Below are positions 7,501 to 14,678 of a DNA stretch of 15,476 nucleotides, one piece after another. Source of the stretch: CAZEER01 sp964511215 (GTDB lineage: Bacteria; Fidelibacterota; Marinisomatia; Marinisomatales; UBA1611); contig CAZEER010000055.1 in assembly GCA_964511215.1 (NCBI GenBank), forward strand, positions 1 through 15,476, given 5' to 3'. The notes beneath the pieces were generated by a model that was not told where the DNA came from, searched no databases, and worked only from the letters and a program-made list of their open reading frames with translations. The translations under genes were made by a program, and so were the position numbers. Numbering within the stretch: position 1 is the stretch's first letter; each line of letters starts with the position of its first letter.

Positions 7501-9286
7501 GAATTGATTTCCAAGTATTACCAAAGAGTGCAAGAGTAGGGCTATTCCCGGGTATTGTATTATTGGTATCAATAATGAAACTTTGTTCATCGACATCTTC
7601 ATTAAAGATACTTTGTATAGGGAGGGTATTATTGAAAAATAGAAGCGTGTCAGGAGAACTGTGTCCTGGCAATAGATTAGAAACGGATTTAGACCAAGGT
7701 CCAGTGTTATCGAAATAATCTGTTGCTCGAATTTGAAACCACCATGATTCAGTATTATTTAACCCCTCTAGGGTTTCGTGGTCCCTGCGCATAAATTGTA
7801 ACATTTCATAATCACTAAGGTCAAAAAGGAGCGGGTTATTAAATGAAGTGTCAGTGTCTGCCTTAATCTGGAAAGATTTAAAATTGGTATCATAAACCGG
7901 AGACCAGTTGAGGTAAACTTGATCAGAATTATCAACATTATATGCCATAATTGATTCGATTGAGTCAGGTGATGTTATGTCGGGTATTGTCTCCCAGTGG
8001 CTTAGGTAATTTTCAATTGCATCGATAAAGGGTTGGTAATATTCAATAATCATAGAAAAATTATGAAATCCAATAGGGAATAAACCATTGTTATACAGTG
8101 TGTCGTCTGGGAGTTCAATATTATCAAATAACATAGGTTTTTCATCAAGTTCAATATGTATCCAAGGCTCGTATACTGAATAGTTACTTACTTGAGATTG
8201 TAAATCAAGCATTTGAATACCAGTGGGTGATCCCCTTAACTCTGATGCTAGTGTGATTGAAAATTCATCCTCTCCATTATCATACATACAATAATCATCA
8301 TAGAATACTTCATAATAATCTGTTACGTGTAAAGGATTGGGATTACTAAACTGATATGCTTCTATGGGGTATTCAGAGGTAAAATTTATAATATCAAAAT
8401 GGTTACCTGAAATGTCTCTTATGGGTTTTGTGGTTAATGAATTTTGAGCACCGGCTGCCATTATGACTGATTTACGAGGTAGATGTGTAGCATTATCAAA
8501 ACTATGGATAGCAAATATTAGAGGCCAATGCGGATGCAAACCAATAAGTGGCTGAGTAATTGATTCTTGAAATTTTTGAAATACTGTATGTGGATATCGA
8601 GAAGGATCTGAAATTGATTTACTGTTAGAGTAATTGCCTATTTCACTCCATGCGACTTCACGACCTGCACTGGCGATCATAAAGCCAAAAGCATCTGTAT
8701 GGATAAAAATTTTAAGGGCTATATACGGTGAAATAAAATCATCGCATGGATGAGGAACTTGTATAACCACCTGTTCTCTATTTGCAGAGGGGTTTATAAT
8801 ATACATTCCCCAGCTATTTTTAAAGCTACCAATAACATCATCATCATCATTATCAGGAGCATTTAAATCAATATAAGTTGTATCCAATTGTTCTCTTATA
8901 ATATGGTAAATTTTATTTATTGATGTATCTTCAAAAATAACTAGTTCATAAAAAAAAGATCCAATGGAATCTTGGAGCAAAGAATCAACAAGCGTTGTAT
9001 CACCTATAACAAAATTATCAAAGATTGATTCCCAATAATTAAGCGTCTCTGAATTTTCTGTTAAAATTCTGTGTTCACCAAAACCATTAGTTTGTGTATC
9101 AAGCCAGGGTGGGCCATAATCATTAAAGCCATCACTAGCGATACCTTCTGTTGTATGGCTTACCCAATTATCATATGCTGTGCCGGGTGAAAATCCTCCG
9201 AAGAATTCTGTTAAAATTCCTCTTTCGTGTTTAATCTCAGCGAAACTGGTGGTAATAACAAAAAAATTTAATAGAACGTATTTCAA
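4532..9286 (-). CDS. Giant secreted CapA-type protein with FN3, PKD and dockerin modules
   Basis: A 1584-residue multidomain secreted protein. Residues 1-16 are a signal peptide (cut likely after SFA). Residues 20-430 are an unrecognised domain with VPHPCDD, GRE, DPSRYPH, HPHW and IHSFD. About 435-540 is FN3-like; 550-705 a beta-rich, carbohydrate-binding-like module; 715-803 a PKD domain (HWEFGDG). About 812-1120 is the CapA metallophosphatase-like domain: GDIMMGR (Asp819), NLEIPLS, LANNH (900-902), EMHAG (His1003), HHPHIIQG (1080-1087) and HSLGNFIFD. A jelly-roll-like module (1245-1392), a PKD-like stretch (1448-1518) and a type I dockerin (1529-1584; calcium loops Asp1530-Asp1541 and Asp1564-Asp1575) follow. 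CapA proteins belong to poly-gamma-glutamate capsule systems, but CapB, CapC and a cohesin are absent here. The start is TTG at 9286: an in-frame TAG immediately precedes it and the next Met is residue 161, which would lose the signal peptide. It lies 61 bases downstream of the cotH gene. Confidence 0.88.
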   Translation of the reverse strand: MKYVLLNFFVITTSFAEIKHERGILTEFFGGFSPGTAYDNWVSHTTEGIASDGFNDYGPPWLDTQTNGFGEHRILTENSETLNYWESIFDNFVIGDTTLVDSLLQDSIGSFFYELVIFEDTSINKIYHIIREQLDTTYIDLNAPDNDDDDVIGSFKNSWGMYIINPSANREQVVIQVPHPCDDFISPYIALKIFIHTDAFGFMIASAGREVAWSEIGNYSNSKSISDPSRYPHTVFQKFQESITQPLIGLHPHWPLIFAIHSFDNATHLPRKSVIMAAGAQNSLTTKPIRDISGNHFDIINFTSEYPIEAYQFSNPNPLHVTDYYEVFYDDYCMYDNGEDEFSITLASELRGSPTGIQMLDLQSQVSNYSVYEPWIHIELDEKPMLFDNIELPDDTLYNNGLFPIGFHNFSMIIEYYQPFIDAIENYLSHWETIPDITSPDSIESIMAYNVDNSDQVYLNWSPVYDTNFKSFQIKADTDTSFNNPLLFDLSDYEMLQFMRRDHETLEGLNNTESWWFQIRATDYFDNTGPWSKSVSNLLPGHSSPDTLLFFNNTLPIQSIFNEDVDEQSFIIDTNNTIPGNSPTLALFGNTWKSIQIDPFALDTSTVLQVFVRIDSISEIQGIGFANIDNNIRYSFSGLETLNIEEWIPVYQGVNPHGSWYSYRFPIGNDWLAWYDTLSIINEIHFINDHDDTNSVPGGIHFSMIRDLTPDLPIPPLVSINYNLGNIRSNNNIEMVSVSFESVVQDTDSYYFLYHWEFGDGQSSNEPNPSHDYFVEDDHEYSVMLIVEDETGKQGFATTSIQLDQGNSSFPITLNFVGDIMMGRRFEDIDGIITTQGVEALFEPTLDILGLAADVTIANLEIPLSNQGFPHPTKSVIFRSSPENVSGLIYAGIDVVSLANNHILDYMEPALIQTQNILNEAAILHSGAGLNSYDAYLPAFKSVKGQTIAFLASSDRTGQYNNYQPYLNAGENKSGFAYMTPYYLRQQIESVENIADIIIVEMHAGSEYSIEPSENYDSFTLPDRLKNLRINPASQVGFIENPKYGLDTEDYSWRLDRPKLWDRAIRHFAIDEGADLVIVHHPHIIQGVEVYNGKLIAHSLGNFIFDLNYPETYPSMILNASANENGLIDYTITPLYIDDYLTGPATGELGNFILDYIAMRSKELGTHVHVDTDNQRAVVILDTLSSETEHVDYNAWVVNFKPVQLFGESSFVSEPIKIAKAGSLSEILNGNTIISHYRLGREKIWMNNFENEGSTLWNLNSESEVLQDSIFRRGSMGLLHIRTQDSPDNIVTDLEERIPFYKEFSHTLHGTIKTNNAKNVTLEARFYEGRTGESLSTTSINDSISGNTGWQKYWDEIPIQEEANFFNIRMNSDVPDSGYSYSFFDDVGFIQWDSLVSISEYPIAIPHPNDFEYIQLFFSQTEIDLFGLALRNTIIGPLESLASYPKVVQSVVTVPGNFYFFDESKGAVGNKHWLFGQETEGVGETPFWFCENPGIYEVSLSVTGPNGQESIGVINVVGIAEDSEGYLLGDVNGDGFITVVDAILSANYILGVINLQPEEFLATDIDGNTRINIFDLLLISDLAN

Positions 9287-9297
9287 CTATATTTCAT
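9283..9297 (-). other. Five-codon upstream mini-ORF overlapping the capA-like TTG start
   Basis: On the minus strand an ATG at 9297 opens a frame reading M-K-Y-S-stop, and its TGA (9285-9283) overlaps the TTG start of the giant CapA gene as TTGA. The TATAAA at 9304-9299 (minus strand) is just upstream. The mini-ORF might help ribosomes reach the TTG start by termination and reinitiation. It could equally be chance, or the trace of an indel, because ATGAAATA and TTGAAATA are near-duplicates 11 bases apart. Confidence 0.25.
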
Positions 9298-9347
9298 ATT
9301 TATAGTGATTGAAAAATATAGAAAAAAATAATCCAGAAATAATAAAG

Positions 9348-12300
9348 TTATTTTAGGTATACTAGTTTTTTGACCTTACTCGGAACCGCCGATTGAAGTT
9401 GCACAAAATAAATTCCCGTGCTTACTTCTTGTCCTAGTTGATCCCTTCCATCCCAGGAAATAGAATTTTCCCCTAATTCAAAATTTTGAAGCGAGGTCTT
9501 TTTTATTATTTTCCCAAGTAAATTATAAATAATAATTGATGAATTAATATTTGATGAAAGTTGGAAAGGAATTTTTATAGATCCATTGAATGGGTTGGGA
9601 TAGGCAGTTAGAAGAGTGCTCTTGTTAGGTAAGAAATTCTTTGGTGGTTCCGAAGATAGATAAGATGAATTTTGTGATCCTGGTGTACCATAATTATTTG
9701 AACTAGCCCAAGAGCTAGCCAGGGAATTATCCCAAAATGGATTAATCAGCTCAAGGGTTGCTCCATCCCCATCTGGTTCTATAGGCCAAGGGTCACTATC
9801 ATCGTACCTTATAGAATCAATTAGAGTTCCGATATTATCATAGATTCTTACATCATCACCACCACCACTTAACCCAAAATCAAAGGGACCAATCACTGAA
9901 ATTATGTTTGGGAATTGGGATGAAAAAAGCTGAATATCTTGCACAAGTATAATAAACCCAGAACTATCAATGATTGTTTCTTCAGGTAGAGTGTATATAT
10001 GATTATTATCATCATCCTTCATAGTCCACCCTGAAAGATCCAAATTAGTTTCGCCAGGATTAAACAATTCAACCCAATCTCCAGAGTCATAGTCATCATT
10101 AGAATTATAATTTATTTCGTTAATTACAACTGTACCTGGACTTAATTCAGTAGTTGAAAACACTGCAGTTAAAGAGAATGGATCTGTTATATCGATATTT
10201 AGCATATTGGTTGAATCAGGAAATTCCAGCCAGTGACTAAATTGATATCCATCATTTTGTTTTGCAGTTAAACGAATTGGGATGGTTGGGAAATAATAGC
10301 CTACCCAGCCTGATTCATTTATTTCTAATGTATTTAATTTGATTGAACCAGCATTTTCTGGAACGATATTTAATTCCACTTGCGCTAAATTTGGTAAATC
10401 AAACTTATTTTGAAGATGATTAATTGCATATGTCCGTCTATTATTCCCAAAATTTTCCATTACTTCTAGTCTCCACTCCCAATTGACTGTGGAATTGGGC
10501 CAATTGCCGTCGTTGTACCATCTGTTTCTATGAACAGGGATTATATCTTCAATTTGCCCTGATATTGAATCAAGGTGATTGAGTAAAAATTCTGGTTGAA
10601 AAACGGTATTCAGCATATCGCAGTAAATATTGACAAATTGGTTTTTAAAATTTTCATTTTCTATTAGTTTTCTAAAAACAAAGGTACTCCAGGGTGGATT
10701 TGGCCATCCTGGTGCATCATCAACTAGAGCAAAATTCAATGTGTTAAAAGTATATGCAGAAGGGTCCCAGATCCCGAATCCAAAATCTGTATCATATAGT
10801 ATCCACCGCCATTTCCCACCCACTCTATGATCTCTCCAGAATTTGATATTATTTCCTGGCCAGTCACGATTATCTATAAATATCTGAAATGCCTGATAGC
10901 TAAAGTAAGATTCTATATCGATCCAATTCTCCAATGCATTTTGCACTAAAGGGTCATTCATTTCTTGTGTATCGAGGTAGTTCATTAGAATTTGATAATC
11001 AGCGTTAGTTCCATGGATTATATTGCGGTCATATATACCTTCAATATCTAATAGATCAATATGTTCGCTTGAGACTGTATGATTTGACGCAATGAAGTGT
11101 TCATTAACTTTTTCTCTGATATTTTGTATTCCCCAAAATTCACCATTAATATAGAGTATTGCTGGTCTATATTTCTGATGATCAATGTCAAGGTCTTTTG
11201 CAAGGCTGGTAATAAAACCATCTCTTAGCATAGTTGACTCCCAATCATTACCCGAATTTCTTAATACGAAAGCTTCATAGCTATTGATTGATGCATCTGG
11301 GAATAGTGAGTAATCAAAACTGCTAGGGCCAATATAACTTCTTGAAAATATAGAAATTGATTTTTGAGGAAATGCTCTACTCCAACCACCAAAAATTTTT
11401 GCACCTGCATCAGCTGAATAATTTGAACCATCAGTTTCTAAAATTTCAAAATGGATAGGGCGTTCCCAATCTTCCCAGAAATTTGCTCCAAAATAAGGGA
11501 AATCCCATTCAGCATTTGGTCCCATTACATACATTCCAGTATCTTCATCGAAAAAACTGTTTGGATCTGTAGTTAGAAAAATTTTTGGAAGACTACTCAA
11601 CTCATCTATTTCCATAATATAAGTTTTGGTTTTTATATCTGATGGAACCCATTCATCTAAAAATGAACGAGCTCTAATAACAGTATTAGAATTTATTGTA
11701 ATAGGATTTTCGTATTGGGTATCATTAACTGTTGGTTTAGTGCCATCAGTTGTAAAATAAATAATAGCGAGTTCATCTGTACTAGATATTTCTATTGTTA
11801 TTTGATTGCTGTCATAGAATCCAGACTCTAATGAAAAATCGGGTAGCGATAAAGCGCCAAGGTAGGGTGGGTTGGTATTTGATTCACCAGGAGTGGGATC
11901 AGAAAACAGAGCCCAGTTATTTCCTTCTAATTCTCTCCCGATAGACATATTTGTTTCTAATGCACTAGTATAAATTGAATCTAAAATTATTTCATTTTCA
12001 TCACTCAATACTATATCCTCACCATTTGAATTGATTTTAAAATTTGTGTGCAAAAATGAGTTTGGTAACCCCATTAATTCATTTGGGATATTTGTGTTAT
12101 CTATTGTTGTGTTATATCCTAGGGTAAGAAAAGGGATACAGCTTAAATCTGATGAAGAGGTACTATAGTTATGAACTTCAATTCCTATAGTATTTATTCC
12201 TGCAATAATTGGAAATTCTTCAAGGTTGATAATAATCTGCTCTGGGAAACCTCCAGAATAAATCTCGGCTTCATGAAGCGCGGTTGTTGTTTCATTATAA

Positions 12301-12917
12301 TCAATAGAGGAGCCTATTGCGCCTAGATTTCTGCGTGAGAATTCAACTCCATTAAGATAGGCAATATATCCATCATCATAATCTATATGAAATAAAGCTT
12401 TAATGATAATTGATGGATCGTTGATATTAAAGTTTTTTCTGACGAAAACAGCGGTAGTTTGCCCAGTCTCAGTATTATCATCATTATCACCATAACCAAA
12501 CCCACTATTTCCTAATGGCCAGAAACTGATATCTGTATCCGGGAATTCCCAGTCTGAGATGGGTTCACTATTCCCAACCCAGTAGGACCATTCGTCACCC
12601 CAATCAATTATTGCATCCCAGTGGCTTACAATATCAGTTCGATCTTTATCTGAAGCAAATATGATGAGATATTCATTTGGTCCGATTATAATTGAAGGGA
12701 AAATCCATTTTTGTAGATCACCAGGATCATCGGTAATCCCAAATCCTAAAAGATTTAATGATTCCATTCCGGGGTTATATATTTCTATCCAGTCTGGTGT
12801 CTCTCCATCTTCATCAAATAATATGTCACCATTGCTTGAAACAATTTCATTTAGTTGTATCGTTTGTCCAATTAAATATTTAATTAAAAATATGATTATA
12901 ATAAGTATGTTTCGCAT
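9348..12917 (-). CDS. Secreted CotH-kinase protein with lamin-tail domains and T9SS sorting domain
   Basis: A 1189-residue secreted protein. Residues 1-17 are a signal peptide. Residues 20-92 form a lamin-tail-like domain (LNEIVSSNG, DWIEIYNPG). About 120-270 is a beta-rich module with DYDDGYIAYLNG. About 365-435 is a chitobiase C-terminal-like repeat (YFTTDGTKPT). About 442-780 is the CotH kinase-like domain: RPIHFEI, GGWSRAFPQKS (Lys519), VLRNSGNDWEST, ILYINGEFWGIQNIREK and WRWILYDTDFGFG (Asp709, Asp711). About 845-922 is an InlB/Big_9-like repeat (GYQFSHW, LTAVF), 928-1080 a second lamin-tail domain, and 1104-1189 a T9SS type A/FlgD-like sorting domain (YPNPFNG, STGIYFVQLQ). CotH phosphorylates spore coat proteins in Bacillus; here a surface target is more likely. 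The ATG at 12917 has a good Shine-Dalgarno site, unlike most neighbours. The capA-like gene follows 61 bases downstream on the same strand, so they may form an operon. Confidence 0.9.
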   Translation of the reverse strand: MRNILIIIIFLIKYLIGQTIQLNEIVSSNGDILFDEDGETPDWIEIYNPGMESLNLLGFGITDDPGDLQKWIFPSIIIGPNEYLIIFASDKDRTDIVSHWDAIIDWGDEWSYWVGNSEPISDWEFPDTDISFWPLGNSGFGYGDNDDNTETGQTTAVFVRKNFNINDPSIIIKALFHIDYDDGYIAYLNGVEFSRRNLGAIGSSIDYNETTTALHEAEIYSGGFPEQIIINLEEFPIIAGINTIGIEVHNYSTSSSDLSCIPFLTLGYNTTIDNTNIPNELMGLPNSFLHTNFKINSNGEDIVLSDENEIILDSIYTSALETNMSIGRELEGNNWALFSDPTPGESNTNPPYLGALSLPDFSLESGFYDSNQITIEISSTDELAIIYFTTDGTKPTVNDTQYENPITINSNTVIRARSFLDEWVPSDIKTKTYIMEIDELSSLPKIFLTTDPNSFFDEDTGMYVMGPNAEWDFPYFGANFWEDWERPIHFEILETDGSNYSADAGAKIFGGWSRAFPQKSISIFSRSYIGPSSFDYSLFPDASINSYEAFVLRNSGNDWESTMLRDGFITSLAKDLDIDHQKYRPAILYINGEFWGIQNIREKVNEHFIASNHTVSSEHIDLLDIEGIYDRNIIHGTNADYQILMNYLDTQEMNDPLVQNALENWIDIESYFSYQAFQIFIDNRDWPGNNIKFWRDHRVGGKWRWILYDTDFGFGIWDPSAYTFNTLNFALVDDAPGWPNPPWSTFVFRKLIENENFKNQFVNIYCDMLNTVFQPEFLLNHLDSISGQIEDIIPVHRNRWYNDGNWPNSTVNWEWRLEVMENFGNNRRTYAINHLQNKFDLPNLAQVELNIVPENAGSIKLNTLEINESGWVGYYFPTIPIRLTAKQNDGYQFSHWLEFPDSTNMLNIDITDPFSLTAVFSTTELSPGTVVINEINYNSNDDYDSGDWVELFNPGETNLDLSGWTMKDDDNNHIYTLPEETIIDSSGFIILVQDIQLFSSQFPNIISVIGPFDFGLSGGGDDVRIYDNIGTLIDSIRYDDSDPWPIEPDGDGATLELINPFWDNSLASSWASSNNYGTPGSQNSSYLSSEPPKNFLPNKSTLLTAYPNPFNGSIKIPFQLSSNINSSIIIYNLLGKIIKKTSLQNFELGENSISWDGRDQLGQEVSTGIYFVQLQSAVPSKVKKLVYLK

Positions 12918-12922
12918 AGTAT

Positions 12923-12930
12923 CTCACCCT
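12923..12930 (-). promoter_or_regulatory. Shine-Dalgarno site of the cotH gene
   Basis: The minus strand reads AGGGTGAG here, containing GGTGA complementary to the 16S rRNA tail, with six bases from that match to the ATG. It decides the start at 12917 and is unusual because the other genes in the window have no clear site. Confidence 0.55.
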
Positions 12931-12965
12931 TGTGGGGTAATATTTTGAATTTAAAATGAAAGAAA

Positions 12966-12979
12966 ATGGGAAAACCCAT
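12966..12979 (-). promoter_or_regulatory. Small hairpin in the cotH leader, possible attenuator or operator
   Basis: The inverted repeat ATGGG-aaaa-CCCAT forms a five-pair stem with a four-base loop. Read on the minus strand, towards cotH, it is followed by a pyrimidine-rich run (TTTTCTTTCATTTT). It lies between a minus-strand TATAAT and the cotH start, so it would be in the mRNA leader. The stem is short and may be chance in AT-rich sequence. Confidence 0.25.
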
Positions 12980-12985
12980 AATAAA

Positions 12986-13014
12986 TTGGTATTTTAAAAT
13001 ACTCCCATTATAAA
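12986..13014 (+). promoter_or_regulatory. Sigma-70-like promoter of the symporter gene
   Basis: TTGGTA (12986-12991) and TATAAA (13009-13014) are separated by 17 bases, the ideal spacing. Transcription would start near 13021 and leave a leader of only about 11 bases before the ATG at 13032, in keeping with no Shine-Dalgarno site. The spacer contains the palindrome ATTTTAAAAT. Confidence 0.4.
13007..13012 (-). promoter_or_regulatory. Candidate -10 element for cotH, overlapping the symporter -10
   Basis: The minus strand reads a perfect TATAAT that shares bases with the plus-strand TATAAA, so one short stretch could serve divergent transcription of cotH and the symporter gene. It would give cotH a leader of about 80 bases. 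No convincing minus-strand -35 box was found. Confidence 0.25.
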
Positions 13015-13031
13015 ACACTATACAATTATAT

Positions 13032-14663
13032 ATGACAGGTTTTACTATTATTAGTTTTATTTTAGCAACGGGTACTGTCGCATACCTAACCTATGTTATT
13101 GTAATAGGTATGAAAAAATCAGACAGTGCAACTGAAGAGTATTTTACTGGAGGGAGGGCGCTTACTTGGCCTGTAGTCGCAGGTTCTCTTTTACTTACAA
13201 ATATTTCGACGGAGCAATTGGTTGGCTTGAATGGTGATGTGTTTGGAGATAAGGCACTAGTTGGTGTGGCTTGGGAGGCTTTGGCAGCTTTTGCAATGAT
13301 TGCTACAGCCTTAGTTTTTTTACCACGATATTTAGAAAGTGGTTTTACAACAACTCCTGCTTTTTTAGAAAAACGATTTGATAAAACAACTCGTTCAATG
13401 GTCTCTGGTTTATTTCTTTTTGGCTATGTAACGGTACTCCTCCCAGTAGTTTTATATACTGGTTCCTTGGCATTAAAAGGTATGTTTTCGCTTGATTTTC
13501 CATTGTATACCATTGTTGCTACTATAGGTATCTTGGGTAGTTCATATGCTATTTTAGGCGGATTAAAGTCGGTTGCTGTAAGTGATACAATTAATGGATT
13601 AGGGTTATTAATTGGCGGATTAGCAATTCCAATTTTGGCTCTTATAAAACTGGGTGATGGTTCATTATTAAATGGTATTTCAACTATCTTTCAAAGTAAT
13701 CCTGAATACCTCTCAGTATTAACTCAAACTAATGTAGATGACAAAATTGTGACCGTCCCATGGCCAACATTATTTTCAGGAATGATGTTTATTCAGGTTT
13801 TTTATTGGTCAACAAATCAAGTTATTGTTCAACGTGCAATGGCTGCAAAATCACTAGAAGATGGACAGAAAGGGGTGCTGTTTGCATCTGCCATGAAACT
13901 TGTTGGTCCTGTTATGCTTTGTTTACCTGGGATTATTGCACTGCATATGACTGATATGATCAGTATTACAAAACAAGATCAGGTATATGGAGCTGTTGTG
14001 CGCCATGTATTGCCTGATTGGTCTATTGGTTTATTTGCAGCTGTTCTTCTTGGTTCAATTTTAAGCTCATTTAATAGCGCATTAAATAGTGCGTCGACAT
14101 TATTTAGCCTTCAGTTTTATAAGGGTTACATAAATAAAAACGCTAGGGAAAAAGATATAGTTATTGCTGGAAAAAAATTTGGATTTATCCTTGCTATTTT
14201 ATCAATAGCTATTGCCCCTCAATTAGAGAAAATGGAATCTATTTTTACGTACTTGCAAAAAGTGAATGGGCTATATAGTGTACCAATTATAGGAATTTTT
14301 CTTTTAGGTATAACAACAAAATATATACCTGCCTTTGCTGCTAAACTTGGAATGATAATTGGAGTATTAGTATATGCTTTCTTTTCTTTTATTAATATAA
14401 AAAATGTACCAGAATTTTTTGCAGATGGGAATGGAGAATTGCACTGGCTGCATGGCTATTTTATTAGTTTTGTAATATCTATAGGAGTAATGCTTATTGT
14501 AGGATACTTACAACCAAAATCCGAAATAGAAATTGCAGAGAGTGATAAAAAAGATAAACCACCAGTTGATATGACTCCTTGGAAACATGCAAAAACTGTA
14601 TCATACTTAATTATTATGACCACAGTGGGTATGTATTTATTTTTATCTATAGCTGCAAGATAG
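13032..14663 (+). CDS. Sodium/solute symporter (SSS family, vSGLT/YidK-like, probably sugar)
   Basis: A 543-residue, highly hydrophobic inner-membrane transporter of the SSS (SLC5) family, with about 14 expected helices and the usual length. Compared with Vibrio SglT from memory, the sugar-site residues look kept: TNISTEQLVG (Asn57, Glu61, Gln62 for Asn64, Glu68, Gln69), WE (Glu82 for Glu88), FYWSTNQ (Tyr257, the inner-gate Tyr263), MKLVGP (Lys288 for Lys294) and YLQKVNGLY (Gln408 for Gln428). ILSSFNSALNSASTLF holds Ser344 and Ser345, matching the Na2 sodium-site serines 364/365. It therefore probably imports a hexose-like sugar with sodium. The loop near 505-520 is highly charged (DKKDKPP) before a last helix. 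The ATG is preceded by a sigma-70-like promoter and a very short leader. The gene is divergent from cotH and convergent with the edge gene 15 bases away. Confidence 0.92.
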   Translation: MTGFTIISFILATGTVAYLTYVIVIGMKKSDSATEEYFTGGRALTWPVVAGSLLLTNISTEQLVGLNGDVFGDKALVGVAWEALAAFAMIATALVFLPRYLESGFTTTPAFLEKRFDKTTRSMVSGLFLFGYVTVLLPVVLYTGSLALKGMFSLDFPLYTIVATIGILGSSYAILGGLKSVAVSDTINGLGLLIGGLAIPILALIKLGDGSLLNGISTIFQSNPEYLSVLTQTNVDDKIVTVPWPTLFSGMMFIQVFYWSTNQVIVQRAMAAKSLEDGQKGVLFASAMKLVGPVMLCLPGIIALHMTDMISITKQDQVYGAVVRHVLPDWSIGLFAAVLLGSILSSFNSALNSASTLFSLQFYKGYINKNAREKDIVIAGKKFGFILAILSIAIAPQLEKMESIFTYLQKVNGLYSVPIIGIFLLGITTKYIPAFAAKLGMIIGVLVYAFFSFINIKNVPEFFADGNGELHWLHGYFISFVISIGVMLIVGYLQPKSEIEIAESDKKDKPPVDMTPWKHAKTVSYLIIMTTVGMYLFLSIAAR

Positions 14664-14678
14664 TCTAAACTAGATTGT

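Noticed and set aside
8835..8856. ATC trinucleotide run
   Set aside because: Codes for a short Asp run (residues 146-150) in the CapA protein; too short to be a repeat locus.
9298..9347. Possible terminator between cotH and the capA-like gene
   Set aside because: T-rich on the minus strand but no stable GC stem ahead of the T-runs, so it does not argue against an operon.
10630..10830. Plus-strand open frame of 66 codons inside cotH
   Set aside because: Antisense shadow of the CotH kinase domain; low-complexity protein with no start signals or family match.
12661..12948. Plus-strand open frame of 95 codons over the cotH 5' end
   Set aside because: Antisense to the signal peptide and first lamin-tail domain, which are clearly real; its protein matches nothing.
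13760..13954. Frame-shifted 64-codon open frame inside the symporter gene
   Set aside because: Same-strand shadow in another frame of a well-conserved transporter core; Cys/Thr-rich chance translation.
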